The position numbers and the translations under genes are program-made. A DNA stretch of 64,000 nt. Source: Halocaridina rubra (Eukaryota > Arthropoda > Malacostraca > Decapoda > Atyidae). Positions 20,403 through 35,429 of the stretch are shown piece by piece. Under the pieces are notes generated by a model, which searched no databases, was not told the DNA's origin, and worked only from the letters and a program-made list of their open reading frames with translations. Each line of letters opens with the position of its first letter. The stretch's first letter is position 1. The stretch spans positions 1 through 64,000 of the forward strand of contig JAXCGZ010020799.1 of assembly GCA_037179515.1 (NCBI GenBank). The letters run 5' to 3'.

Positions 20403-21953
20403 CTAGGCTCTGAGATGACGATAGATCTGCTTTTTGAAGGATGAAAGGTCATAAGAATTAGGAAAGACAGAAGGAGGAAGAGAGTTCCAGAGCCTGGAGG
20501 TAGATGGGAAGAAGCAGTCGCTGCACCGACCAATCCGCAAGCTACAAATCTCCACACAGTACCTGTGAGATGAGGCCGCTTGGCGAGTGTTACGCGGCCT
20601 CGACAGTGGAGGAGGGATGCAACTCGCCAACTCATCAGAGCAGCGATGGAAGTAGTAGCGATAGAAAAGCGAAAAGGAAGATACCTTACGGCGAAGAGAG
20701 AGAGAATCCAGGTTAGAAGTAAGAGAAGGATCATTAATGAGTCTGACTGCCTTAGATTCAACCCTATCAAGAAGGTAAGTAAAGGAAGAAGCACCCCAGA
20801 TGTGTGAGCAGTATTCTAAGCAGGGGCGAAAAAGACCTTTGTAAATTTTAAGTAACTGCAATGAGGAAAAGTAATAACGAAAACGAAACAAAACCCCCTA
20901 TTTTTTGGATGAAGATTTAGAAATTTGGATTATGTGATTCCTCCAAGACAAGTTAGAGGCTATATGGATTCCTAATATATTGATAGAGTTAAGAGGGTAA
21001 ATTTCATTAGTTTCGAAGACAATAGGGTTATCAGGAGGAGAAGAAGATAAAGAGATAACCAGAAACTGTGTCTTGGAGGCATTGAATTTAACTAAATTTT
21101 GAGTGCCCCATTCAGATACTCTCTGCAAATCGGAGTTAAGAGTAGAAGAAAGAGTGATACGAGATTGATTACGAGTAACAGATGAAGGTTGTGAAGAAAA
21201 GGCAGAGGAAAAGTGAAGGGTAGAATCACCGGCAAAGGCATGAAGAAGAGAGGAAGATGGGGATTGTAGAAGATCATTGATGAAGAGAAGGAAGAGAGTA
21301 GGTGAAAGAACAGAGCCCTGTGGAACACCACTGGAAACAGAGAAAGGGCTAGATGTTGCGCCATCAACAACTACAGATATAGATCGGTCAGTAGGAAAAC
21401 TGGAAATCAGAGAACAGAAAGAAGGGGTAAAGCCATAGGCAGGGAGTTTGGCCAACAGAGCCTTGTGCCAGACTCTGTCAAAAGCCTTAGAGATATCAAG
21501 GGCGACGACAAAGGATTCCCCATAGTTCCTCAGAGAAGATGACCATACTTGAGTAAGATAGGACAGGAGATCACCAGTGGATCTTACCTTGCGGAAGCCG
21601 TACTGGTGATCGAAGATAAGTGAGTTAGATTCAAGGCGTTTCAAGAAGTGAGCATTGAGCAAAGTTTCGAAAACTTTAGCAATAGAGGAGGTTAGAGCAT
21701 TAGGTTGGTAGCTAGAAGGAATAGAGCGGTCACCCTTCTTAGGAACAGGTTGAACTAGAGCATGCTTCCAAGATGAAGGATAGATACTGGTTGACAAAAT
21801 GAGGCGAAAAGGACGGCAAAGCACGGGAGCCAGTTCATCTGCAAACTCCTTAAGGAACCTTGCAGGGATGCCATCGGGACCAGATGCCTTGTTTGTCTTT
21901 AGTGAGTGAAGAACCTTATGAACTTTGCGTGAAGAAAGGATAAGGGAGGGCAT
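20403..21953 (-). pseudogene. LINE-B reverse transcriptase, minus copy, with a catalytic change
   Basis: Two frames (21953-20898 and 20891-20403) are joined by a frameshift near 20895. RT motifs in order: KASGPDGIPARFLK, VPKKGDRSIPSSY, DISKAFDRVWHK, GVPQGSVLSP, then HAFAGDSTLHF where the catalytic FADD has become FAGD. The C-terminus has the SRLWNSLPPSV stretch. The sister copy at 23822 keeps FADD. Frameshift plus loss of a catalytic Asp mean it is dead. Confidence 0.87.
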
Positions 21954-22210
21954 AGGGTTAGAGAGGGGAAAAGACTGAGGAACAGGTGCGCTGGAATCGT
22001 TGATAGAAGAGTTGGCAGAAAAATGAGAGCCAAAGAGAGTGGCTTTGTCAGTGGGAGAGCAAGCTATAAACCATCAGAACGAATGAGAGGGGGAAAGCTT
22101 GAGTTACAGAAGTTTTTGGAGAGGTTTTTGGCTAAGGACCAGAAGCATTTGTCAGTGGGAGAGGAGTTAAGGTCATCAACTTTCCTTCTTATAAAGGAAG
22201 CCTTAGACCT

Positions 22211-23466
22211 TCAAATCTGAGCTGTACAGCGATTCCTAGCTATAATAAAAGCAGAGCGAGTTAAATCGGAAGGAGAGGCTTGGTAAGATCGGTGAGCCTG
22301 ATTCCTAGCCTGGATAGCCATGGAGCAGGCACGGTCAAACCAAGGTTTAGGGGGAGAGAAAGTTTTTGTAGAAGAGGGGATGTACGCCTCCATGCCCGCG
22401 GTCATGATCTCGGCAACTTTTACAGCTACCTGATCAGGGTTGCGGGACCGAAAGCAGTAGTCATCCCATGGGAAGTCAAAGAGAAAGTTACGCAAATTTT
22501 CATATTGGGTTCGCTCGAAGTGCCAAAGGTGGCGTTGAGTAGGAGGGATTTGTGGTGGGGGAGCGAAAATGGAAGAGACAGAGATCATGGAGTGGTCAGA
22601 TTTACCAAGAGGGGAAAGCACAGAATAAGAGTAGTTTGAAGGGTTAGAAGTAAAAAATATGTCAAAAGAGTGTTTGCAGCATGTTCGTGACGATCAGCAA
22701 CGCGAGTAGAATGTCTGATAATTTGCTCCAGATCGTGAGTAATAGAGAAAGCAAGAGCCTCGCTTCCTCCCACATCACTGTGAGAAGAATGAAGTCACTC
22801 ACTGTGGTGTACATTAAAGTCTCCAATTTAGAGAACTTCGGCATGTGGGTGAGAAGATAGCAAGGACTCATGGCACGAGGAGAGATATTCAAAGAAAGAC
22901 ACAAACTCGGTGGAGTTTGGAGAACAGTAGTAGAAGCAAAGGATGATAGTGGTAGTGGAGAGATAGACTTTTAGCCAGAGAACATCAAAGTCAGGAGATT
23001 CAAGATCCATGAGCCTCACAGTAGGAGTGTTAATGTTGCAGTAAGCACAGACCCCTCCTTTGGAACGAAAATGAGTATACAGATTATAGTGGGAGATTTG
23101 GAAAGGGTCAGTGGAAGCATGTATAGACAACTGGGTTTCAGATAGGAGGAGGAGGTTAGGGAGGAAAGTACCCAAGTGCTGTTCCACAGACGAAAGATTA
23201 GAGTTCAGCCCACGAATGTTTGAATAGTGAAGAGTGATAGAAGCAGATCTATTGGGAGGTGCAAGGTTAAGAGCAGAACCATTACTACCACCAGGCGTGT
23301 CTATCCTCAAGCCAGTGGTGTTGTCAACACGATCCCCGGAGATTCTTCGCACCCCACTATGCCGGGTACTGGGGGCCATTAGTTGTGAACCTTCCATAAA
23401 TAATGACAAAATATGAGGAAAAGGAAAGTAAAAGAGACAGATGTGCAGAATGTTGTGACTTGTCAA
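22211..23466 (-). pseudogene. LINE-B endonuclease region, minus copy, broken
   Basis: Endonuclease/exonuclease/phosphatase-type motifs spread over three frames: YSNIRGLNSNLSSVEQHL and LLLSETQL near 23200-23330, GDFNVHH near 22830 in another frame with a stop soon after, and GKSDHSMISVS near 22600. The fold nicks target DNA for target-primed reverse transcription in intact elements. Frameshifts near 22840 and 22640 break it. Confidence 0.82.
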
Positions 23467-23724
23467 ATGTAATGGAATCGCAAGAGATGTGTAGTGAATA
23501 TGCCAGAATATTCAGTGTAGATGTAGGCATGAGGAAAGAACCGTCCTGAAGGAAGACTCAACCTGGAACTGTCTGGACCAGTCCTAGTTGCATCCTAATA
23601 CCTTCAGTCGTAGTCTTTCAACGGGCGGCTGGTGCCATGGCCAACCTACTACTGCAAAGTGAATTGAATATACAGTACATAGGAAAAATCTAGATTATTA
23701 TGAAAAATATTGCAGTGGAGAGGC

Positions 23725-26017
23725 GTAACTTTCTCTTTGACTTTCCATGGGATGACTACTGCTTTCGGTCCCGCAACCCTGATCGGGTAGCTGTAAAAGT
23801 TGCCGAGATCATGACCGCGGAATGGAGGCGTACATCCCCTCTTCTACAAAAACTTTCTCTCCCCCTAAACCTTGGTTTGACCGTGCCTGCTCCATGGCTA
23901 TCCAGGCTAGGAATCAGGCTCACCGATCTTACCAAGCCTCTCCTTCCGATTTAACTCGCTCTGCTTTTATTATAGCTAGGAATCGCTGTACAGCTCAGAT
24001 TCGAAGGTCTAAGGCTTCCTTTATAAGAAGGAAAGTTGATGACCTTAACTCCTCTCCCACTGACAAATGCTTCTGGTCCTTAGCCAAAAACCTCTCCAAA
24101 AACTTCTGTAACTCAAGCTTTCCCCCTCTCATTCGTTCTGATGGTTCTATAGCTTGCTCTCCCACTGACAAAGCCACTCTCTTTGGCTCTCATTTTTCTG
24201 CCAACTCTTCTATCAACGATTCCAGCGCACCTGTTCCTCAGTCTTTTCCCCTCTCTAACCCTATGCCCTCCCTTATCCTTTCTTCACGCAAAGTTCATAA
24301 GGTTCTTCGCTCACTAAAGACAAACAAGGCATATGGTCCCGATGGTATCCCTGCAAGGTTCCTTAAGAAGTTTGCAGATGAACTGGCTCCCGTGCTTTGC
24401 CGTCTTTTTCGCCTCATTCTGTCAACCAGTATCTATCCTTCATCTTGGAAGCATGCTCTAGTTCAACCTGTTCCTAAGAAGGGTGACCGCTCTATTCCTT
24501 CTAACTACCGACCTATTGCTCTAACCTCCTCTATTGCTAAAGTTTTCGAAACTTTGCTCAATGCTCACTTCTTGAAACGCCTTGAATCTAACTCACTTAT
24601 CTCCGATCACCAGTACGGCTTCCGCAAGGTAAGATCCACTGGTGATCTCCTGTCCTATCTTACTCATGTATGGTCATCTTCTCTGAGGAACTATGGGGAA
24701 TCCTTTGTCGTCGCCCTTGATATCTCTAAGGCTTTTGACAGAGTCTGGCACAAGGCTCTGTTGGCCAAACTCCCTGCCTACGGATTTACCCCTTCTTTCT
24801 GTTCTCTGATTTCCAGTTTTCTCACTGACCGTTCTATATCTGTAGTTGTTGATGGCGCGACATCTAGCCCTTTCTCTGTATCCAGTGGTGTTCCACAGGG
24901 CTCTGTTCTTTCACCTACTCTCTTCCTTCTCTTCATCAATGATCTTCTACAGTCCCCATCTTCCTCTCTTCTTCATGCCTTTGCCGATGATTCTACCCTT
25001 CACTTTTCCTCTGCCTTTTCTTCACAACCTTCATCTGTTACTCGTAATCAATCTCGTATCACTCTTTCTTCTACTCTTAACTCCGATTTGCAGAGAGTAT
25101 CTGAATGGGGCACTCAAAATTTAGTTAAATTCAATGCCTCCAAGACACAGTTTCTGGTTATCTCTTTATCTCCTTCTCCTCCTGATAACCCTATTGTCTT
25201 CGAAACTAATGAAATTTACCCTCTTAACTCTATCAATATATTAGGAATCCATATAGCCTCTAACTTGTCATGGAGGAATCACATAATCCAAATTTCTAAA
25301 TCTTCATCCAAAAAATTGGGGGTTTTGTTTCATTTTCGTTATTACTTTTCCTCATTGCAGTTACTTAAAATTTACAAAGGTCTTATCCGCCCCTGCTTAG
25401 AATACTGCTCACACATCTGGGGTGCTTCTTCCTTTACTTATCTTCTTGATAGGGTTGAATCTAAGGCAGTCAGACTCATTAATGATCCTTCTCTTACTTC
25501 TAACCTGGATCCTCTCTCTCTTCGCCGTAAGGTATCTTCCCTTTCGCTTTTCTATCGCTACTACTTCCATCGCTGCTCTGATGAGTTGGCGAGTTGCATC
25601 CCTCCTCCACTGCCGAGGCCGCGTAACACTCGCCAAGCGGCCTCATCTCACAGGTATTGTGTGGAGATTTGTAGCTCGCGGATTGGTCGGTGCAGCGACT
25701 GCTTCTTCCCATCTACCTCCAGACTCTGGAACTCTCTTCCTCCTTCTGTCTTTCCTAATTCTTATGACCTTTCATCCTTCAAAAAGCAGATCTATCGTCA
25801 TCTCAGAGCCTAGTCCTCCATATCTCTGGGTCCTCTTTACTTTGACTGTTTTTTCTGTCTGTCGTTATCCATTGTGTGACATTACCTCATCTCTGCCTTG
25901 CCCTTAACCTTTTTCTTTTCCTTCGTCTTGGTATTTTCTCGTGCCCAGGCCTTTGTTGATGAGGGCAGTTTCTGCCTGTCCCGGTGTCACACTCTTAAAA
26001 AAAAAAAAAAAAAAAGT
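23725..26017 (+). mobile_element. LINE-B, 5'-truncated plus-strand copy
   Basis: Starts inside the endonuclease-RT linker ('cgtaactttctctttgactt') and runs to the LINE-B 3' UTR and poly-A at 25998-26017. It is a near-identical inverted partner of the minus copy over about 2.3 kb; the spacer between the homologous arms is the minus copy's 5' half. Confidence 0.85.
23822..25813 (+). CDS. LINE-B RT ORF, open 663 codons, 5'-truncated element
   Basis: A continuous frame through the RT and C-terminal domain. Motifs: KAYGPDGIPARFLKK, VPKKGDRSIPSNYRPIAL, LDISKAFDRVWHK, GVPQGSVLSP, catalytic HAFADDSTLHF near 24978, LGIHIASNLSW and the C-terminal SRLWNSLPPSV. There is no RNase H after the RT. The endonuclease is lost by truncation, and a small deletion just before 23822 ('gcggaatgg' where the minus copy has an extra base) puts the upstream linker out of frame. 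The first Met is internal, so this is a remnant rather than a true start. RT residues are intact, so it is a recent copy. Confidence 0.85.
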   Translation: MEAYIPSSTKTFSPPKPWFDRACSMAIQARNQAHRSYQASPSDLTRSAFIIARNRCTAQIRRSKASFIRRKVDDLNSSPTDKCFWSLAKNLSKNFCNSSFPPLIRSDGSIACSPTDKATLFGSHFSANSSINDSSAPVPQSFPLSNPMPSLILSSRKVHKVLRSLKTNKAYGPDGIPARFLKKFADELAPVLCRLFRLILSTSIYPSSWKHALVQPVPKKGDRSIPSNYRPIALTSSIAKVFETLLNAHFLKRLESNSLISDHQYGFRKVRSTGDLLSYLTHVWSSSLRNYGESFVVALDISKAFDRVWHKALLAKLPAYGFTPSFCSLISSFLTDRSISVVVDGATSSPFSVSSGVPQGSVLSPTLFLLFINDLLQSPSSSLLHAFADDSTLHFSSAFSSQPSSVTRNQSRITLSSTLNSDLQRVSEWGTQNLVKFNASKTQFLVISLSPSPPDNPIVFETNEIYPLNSINILGIHIASNLSWRNHIIQISKSSSKKLGVLFHFRYYFSSLQLLKIYKGLIRPCLEYCSHIWGASSFTYLLDRVESKAVRLINDPSLTSNLDPLSLRRKVSSLSLFYRYYFHRCSDELASCIPPPLPRPRNTRQAASSHRYCVEICSSRIGRCSDCFFPSTSRLWNSLPPSVFPNSYDLSSFKKQIYRHLRA

Positions 26018-26154
26018 ATCCTATCAGTGATATTTTGAAATATAATAGTACTATGTACTTTGTACAAACTGGTCTCAATTCTTGTCAGTGTTCAGAAACC
26101 AGTTGTGTTCCTTCTCCTATGATGGAGGTGGATGGCATTGAAAACTGTCAAAAT
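26018..26154. other. Short stretch with coding-like composition, unassigned
   Basis: One frame gives a short readable stretch ending CVPSPMMEVDGIENCQND before it enters the 26155 tandem repeat. I recognise no family and no clear splice sites. Confidence 0.3.
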
Positions 26155-26465
26155 GACACTAGTGCTCCCCCCCAGTAGAGGAAATCTCTTAAATCACACG
26201 TTAAAGAAGATATGCAGAAGCCGCTTGAATTAAAGAGGAGTCTTTGAGGCAAAGGAAACGATACTGATGCTCCCCCAGTAGAGGAAATCTTGTAAATCAC
26301 ACGTTAAAGAAGATCTGCAGAAGCCGCTTGAAATTAAAGAGTCTGTTAAGGCAAAGGAAATTATATTGATGCTACCCCAGTAGAGGAAATCTCTTGTAAA
26401 TTACACGTTAAAGAAGATCTGCAAAAGCCGCTTGAAAATAGAAAGGGGCCTTTTGAGGCATAGGC
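26155..26465. repeat. Three about 100-bp tandem repeats
   Basis: Units near 26165, 26268 and 26367 each contain 'cagtagaggaaatct', 'cacgttaaagaagat' and 'gccgcttgaa'. Indels change the frame between units. Possibly degenerate coding sequence of a captured or older gene. Confidence 0.85.
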
Positions 26466-26469
26466 GACT

Positions 26470-27175
26470 TATCGAAAGAACCCAACCCCTGAAGCATAAC
26501 ATATTAATAAGTATAACTCGAACTGCGCACGTGTAAGTTAGACTGAATGAGTGAGGCGAAACAATGGAAGATGGTGGGAGAACCACAGTTCAATCAAAAC
26601 GCCAATAAGACCCCGTGATACAGAACATGCAGAAAAACAATTCTGTGATTCGTCGTCTCCCACCCTTTCAGCCAATAGCATTCCATGAACTATCTCACGT
26701 AGGTGCGAGCCTTTGCGTTTTCCAAGACGCCAATACAGTGTACGCTATCATACAGTATTTCACATGGTGCAGTACTGTGAGTGTATATGTTTAAATTTGT
26801 TTTCTACTATTTTTTATTGTTTTATTGCTCTTAGGCTAGGAAATGCTTATTTCATCAATAAAATCATGAAAATTTCAATATGTACTAGCTCACGTAGGTG
26901 AGACCCTTTTCGTTTTCCAAAACGCTGATACCGGTATCTTATTTTACATAGTGTAATACTGTGATAATTTATGTTTTTTACTGTTTTATTTTTCTTAGGC
27001 TAAGAAATACATATTTTATATCAATAGAATAATGAAAATTTTTGTTTTCAATAAAATAATGAAAATACTGGAAATTTTTATTTCTTAAATTTTAATATTT
27101 TCGCATATACCCAGAAAAAAAAAATCGCCAAAAAAAACCGCGATAGTTGAACCGCGATATAGCGAGGGATCACTG
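26470..27175 (-). mobile_element. Tigger 5'-end copy (solo end)
   Basis: The right end 'gcgagggatcactg' is a Tigger TIR followed by TA and (TA)n. The body matches the 5' region of the Tigger at 31620 ('gccaatagcattccatgaac', 'atggaagatggtggg'). The transposase and the other end are absent. Confidence 0.75.
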
Positions 27176-28050
<875 letters not shown>

Positions 28051-28060
28051 TACATATATT

Positions 28061-28345
28061 CAGTGATGACCCCAACCCACGAACAAAATTTTGAACAAAT
28101 TTTGCCCCAACCCACAAACAAAATCCAACCCACAAACACACATGTGTTGGCCAAGCCGCCATGTTTCCCACTCGCCTGCTCACATTTCTGTATTGGTGCC
28201 TTCGCTGTGTGGTTTGTTCATGATCTGTTCAAAGTTCTTTCTTTATTTTCCATTGTTTTACCTTTCATATAGCCCTTATTATGGCTCCTAAGAAAGTTAA
28301 AAGTGTTTGTGATTTGGGGGACTCTCCTTCCAAAAATTAGTCCAC
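28061..28345 (+). mobile_element. Second pogo/Tigger family, 5' fragment with transposase start
   Basis: The left edge 'cagtgatgaccccaaccc' is pogo-like. At 28281 an ATG opens MAPKKVKSVCDLGDSPSKN and then stops, like the basic N-terminus of a Tigger-type transposase. The right part of the element may be 31323-31548 with the CR1 between them. Confidence 0.45.
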
Positions 28346-28526
28346 AACAATCATGCACAAAGGTAAATACAGTACTGTTTCTTACCTACATTATTTTTTT
28401 TTTACCTACAGTATGTACTCTTTCCTACTGTATTTGTTATTAGTGGGAGAATGTTTAAGCCATTCCGAGCTTACATCAGAGACTAATAAATAATTAATAA
28501 ATCATTGATAAATAAATTTTTCGACA

Positions 28527-31317
28527 TGAACATAAGAACATAAGAATAGAGGACACTGCAACATGCCTACTGGCACACACGAGGCAGCTCCATTTTTGAA
28601 TTGTATTTTCAGCATGTCTAACCTATTCTATTCTACTCTACTTATTTATTCTGTTTTTCTTTTTATGATTTTTCTAATAAGCACTAACCTATTCATACCC
28701 ACCCTACCTCTGTCATATGTCTATCTAATCTACATTTGAAGGTGTCTAAGGTATTGGCATTTACTATCATACTAGGAAGCTTGTTCCATGCATCAGCTAC
28801 TCTATTACCAAACCAATTTTTACCAATTTCCCTTCTGAACCTAAATTTATCAAGCTTAAATCCATTATTACGAGTTCTGGTTTGATCATGAATTTTTAAA
28901 ACTTTATTAATATCTCCCTTGTTAATCCCTTTAAACCATTTATACACTTCAATCATATCCCCCCTAACTCTTCGCCTCTCTAGAGAATGTAGATTAAGTT
29001 TTTTTAATCTGTCCTCATATGGTAGATTTCTGATATTGTGTATCATCTTGGTCATTCTTCGTTGCACTCTCTCCAAGGATTCAATTTCCATTCTATAATA
29101 GGGTGACCAGAATTGCACAGCATAATCTAAATGGGGCCTAACTAATGCAAGATAGAGCTGCAAAATAACTTTTTCCGTCCTATTGCTGACGCTTCTTGAG
29201 ATAAATCCTAAAATTCTGTTTGCTTTATTTCTGACTGCTGTGCATTGCTCTCTTGGCTTAAGATTACTACTCACAAGAACTCCCAAATCCCTTTCACACT
29301 GAGAACTCATGATTTCATGGTTATTTAGCTTATAACTAGTATTGTCTTTTATAGTACCCATTTTAACTACTTTACATTTTTCAACATTAAATTCCATTTG
29401 CCATTTGTCCGACCATTCAGATAATCTATTTAGATCTTCCTGTAAAGCATGAATGTCTTCTTTTCCATTTATAGTTCTACCTATTTTAGTGTCGTCTGCG
29501 AATTTACTTAGGTTACTACTGATATCCGAATCCAGATCATTTAGATATACGATGAATAATAGAGGACCCAGTACCGAGCCTTGTGGTACCCCGCTTGTAA
29601 CCGAGCCCCACTCTGATTTCTCTCCATTTATGCAAACCCTCTGTTTTCTGTCTTTTAACCATTGTTTGATCCATCTGAGCACAGCTCCTCCTATACCATG
29701 AGCTTCCCGCTTTTTAACTAATCTTTTGTGAGGAACTCTATCAAAAGCTTTGCTAAAATCTAGATATATTGTATCATATTCTTTGCCACAATCTACTGCC
29801 TCGTAAACTTCTGAATAAAAAGACAGTAAGTTTGTAAGGCACGAAAAACCCTTAAGAAACCCGTGTTGTGAAAGTTTTATCAGTCTGTGTAATTCTAGAT
29901 GTGCCCTTATTTTATTTGCAATTATGGATTCTAGAATCTTACCCACTGTTGACGTTAAACTAACCGGCCTATAATTATTCTTTTTAACACGTTCTCCTTT
30001 TTTAAATATTGGTACCACATCTGCCAATTTCCACTCCATGGGTACCGATCCTAATTTTATTGAATTATTAAATAATGCAGTTAGAGGACAACTAAGCTCT
30101 TCCTTGCATTCCTTTAATATTCTAGCATATATTCCATCAGGTCCCGGAGATTTATGAGCCTTTAATTTATCTATTTCTTTTATTACCTCCTCTCTCGTAA
30201 TATTTATTGAACTAAGTATATTATCGGGACTGTCTCTGTAAATGGATTCTACTTCCGGAATATTTTCCAAGTTTTCATTTGTAAATACAGATAAGAAATA
30301 ATCATTTAAACATGTACACATCACTTTATCGTCATCTGTGATATGGCCATTGGCTACTTCAATTGGTCCGACTTTTTCCTTAAATTTTGTTTGATAATGT
30401 TGATAAAACCCTTTAGGATTTTCTTTAGCTTCTCCTGCTATTCGAACTTCGTATTTTCTTTTCGACTCTCTAACTATCTTTTTAACTTCCCTGTTTAACT
30501 GTATATATTGCTGCCTCACCTGCTCTTCACCTCTTTTTAGTTTCCTGTATATTCCTCTTTTAATACCTATAAGATTCTTTATTCTATTGTTCATCCATTT
30601 AGGGTCATTTTTTCTTGATCTGCAATGTTTCATGGGAATATAGTCTCTCTGACTATTCTTAAGAGTCATGACAAAATTGTTATATTCCTCATCCAAATTT
30701 ATATTAACTGACGGGCTGCTGTTCTTTCCTGTGAGAGAATTTAATGTATTGATCTTATCTTGTGATAATCCTTGGCATGTGGTACCCAAATTTCGGGGTA
30801 ATCCGCTACCTGCGACCTGACCTGCTGGATTAACTACCCACATCTGTACCCCAGAAATCCCTTCCCATACCTCATTAGATAATTTAGTTTTTAAGCCCTC
30901 AAAATCTCCTGCTCTAAAGTTTGGAACAATATTCTTATTTTCCTTTATAGTTTCCTTGAAAATTATGTTAAATCTAATGGAATCATGGTCACTGTTGCCC
31001 AATTTTTCACCAACTTCTAAATTTGTAACCATATTCTCTCTATTACTAAGAACTAAATCTAGTGTATTCACTCCCCGTGTTGCTTCATGTACATGCTGAG
31101 AAAGGAAATTGTCTTCTACTACTTCCAAAAATTCCTTAGAGCTACTATCACCTGTTATGGTTTCCCAGTTAATATGTCTAAAATTAAAATCGCCTACAAT
31201 GCAAACTCTATTTGACCTGCTCACTTTAGAAATTTCATCGTATATAACTTGCGACTCTATATTATCTAGATCAGGTGGTCTGTAGACTACTCCTACAACT
31301 AGACTTTCTATATTATT
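28527..31317 (-). mobile_element. CR1-like non-LTR retrotransposon, 5'-truncated
   Basis: The 3' end in sense carries a short tandem 'ttcttatgttcttatgttc', a CR1/L2-type tail rather than poly-A. The 5' end is truncated inside the endonuclease. The ORF is open throughout. It is the source-type sequence of the CR1 fragments inside repeat A copies. Confidence 0.87.
28693..31317 (-). CDS. CR1-like endonuclease-RT polyprotein, long open frame, N-terminus missing
   Basis: About 875 codons without a stop. Endonuclease motifs: VVGVVYRPPDLD at the truncated start, VGDFNFRHINW near 31195, GNSDHDSIRFN near 30980. RT motifs: KAHKSPGPDGIYARILK, FKKGERVKKNNYRPVSL, LDFSKAFDRVPHKRL, GVPQGSVLGPLLF and catalytic KFADDTKIG near 29510. 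The C-terminal region has YKWFKGINKGD and VADAWNKLPSMIVN, typical of the CR1 C-terminus. 5' truncation removes the start, so the copy is probably not autonomous, but the open frame points to a recent insertion. Confidence 0.88.
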   Translation of the reverse strand, partial: NNIESLVVGVVYRPPDLDNIESQVIYDEISKVSRSNRVCIVGDFNFRHINWETITGDSSSKEFLEVVEDNFLSQHVHEATRGVNTLDLVLSNRENMVTNLEVGEKLGNSDHDSIRFNIIFKETIKENKNIVPNFRAGDFEGLKTKLSNEVWEGISGVQMWVVNPAGQVAGSGLPRNLGTTCQGLSQDKINTLNSLTGKNSSPSVNINLDEEYNNFVMTLKNSQRDYIPMKHCRSRKNDPKWMNNRIKNLIGIKRGIYRKLKRGEEQVRQQYIQLNREVKKIVRESKRKYEVRIAGEAKENPKGFYQHYQTKFKEKVGPIEVANGHITDDDKVMCTCLNDYFLSVFTNENLENIPEVESIYRDSPDNILSSINITREEVIKEIDKLKAHKSPGPDGIYARILKECKEELSCPLTALFNNSIKLGSVPMEWKLADVVPIFKKGERVKKNNYRPVSLTSTVGKILESIIANKIRAHLELHRLIKLSQHGFLKGFSCLTNLLSFYSEVYEAVDCGKEYDTIYLDFSKAFDRVPHKRLVKKREAHGIGGAVLRWIKQWLKDRKQRVCINGEKSEWGSVTSGVPQGSVLGPLLFIVYLNDLDSDISSNLSKFADDTKIGRTINGKEDIHALQEDLNRLSEWSDKWQMEFNVEKCKVVKMGTIKDNTSYKLNNHEIMSSQCERDLGVLVSSNLKPREQCTAVRNKANRILGFISRSVSNRTEKVILQLYLALVRPHLDYAVQFWSPYYRMEIESLERVQRRMTKMIHNIRNLPYEDRLKKLNLHSLERRRVRGDMIEVYKWFKGINKGDINKVLKIHDQTRTRNNGFKLDKFRFRREIGKNWFGNRVADAWNKLPSMIVNANTLDTFKCRLDRHMTEVGWV

Positions 31318-31322
31318 TTTAA

Positions 31323-31544
31323 GTCATGCAGATGCAAACCAACCATAATATTAAAGGTAAGCAATACTGTATAGTGTACATTAACTATTTTTATGTAATA
31401 GATTAAGAACTTAGATTATTTTGCTATGTACTAGAGTATTTATTTTTATCATTGGTGGGGGATGTAGGTTTGTTCCGACTCAAGTTGAAATCTGACTTAA
31501 GTCAGCTGTCAGGAACGGAGCCCAGATGTAAAGTGGAACACACA

Positions 31545-31548
<4 letters not shown>
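31323..31548. mobile_element. Pogo-like right-end fragment
   Basis: 'cagatgtaaagtggaacac' before (TA)n resembles, inverted, the 7030 fragment ('gttccccactttacgtc'). Confidence 0.45.

Positions 31549-31549
<1 letters not shown>

Positions 31550-31617
<68 letters not shown>
31550..31617. repeat. (TA)n microsatellite
   Basis: TA tract at the left end of the Tigger. Confidence 0.96.
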
Positions 31618-35023
<3,406 letters not shown>

Positions 35024-35160
35024 TTTGTAATATTCAGGTATATTTTATGTTATGTAGTATCCCACCAAGATTCTGAATATTCTGGTTATTCTTGCTTCGA
35101 TGTGCTCCAACCCAGGTTTATATCTTCCAAAGTATGGCGATTTTTTTTTTTTTTTAACAG

Positions 35161-35302
35161 AGGAAAGCAGATGATGACACAGGAAGCTCATCTAAGAAAG
35201 AGCTAAAATTTAAAAAGAAGAAAAAATTTAAAAAACTTAAAACTGATATAACGCATTCTGGGAATGATGTTTGGGAAAATGAAGTCATCGATTGTTTTGG
35301 AG
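35161..35302 (+). CDS. MBD-domain protein, exon d: basic linker
   Basis: Acceptor ttttttttaacag; donor GGAG|gtaagt is near consensus. The 142-bp exon is entered in phase 0 and left in phase 1. It encodes RKADDDTGSSSKKELKF, then a lysine-rich run (KKKKKFKKLK) that could act as a nuclear localisation signal, then WENEVIDCFG. The phase fits both the 10884 donor and the 35568 acceptor, which is the main evidence that it belongs to the MBD gene despite the 24-kb intron. Confidence 0.83.
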
Positions 35303-35307
35303 GTAAG

Positions 35308-35429
<122 letters not shown>

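Larger units (their letters stand above)
20197..23675 (-). mobile_element. LINE-B non-LTR retrotransposon, near full length, minus strand
   Basis: The poly-A tail appears as poly-T at 20197-20224. The 3' UTR follows ('caggcctttgttgatgaggg' in sense), then RT ORF, endonuclease ORF and a 5' region up to about 23675 whose sequence ('gccgcccgttgaaagactac' in sense) is shared with the short LINE-B derivatives. A Jockey/CR1-type layout without RNase H; the clade is not resolved. It lies head to head with the copy at 23725-26017. Confidence 0.85.

Noticed and set aside
20403..21953. A host gene on the minus strand at 20.4-22 kb
   Set aside because: It is the RT of a non-LTR element with poly-A, and a near-identical copy lies inverted 2 kb away.
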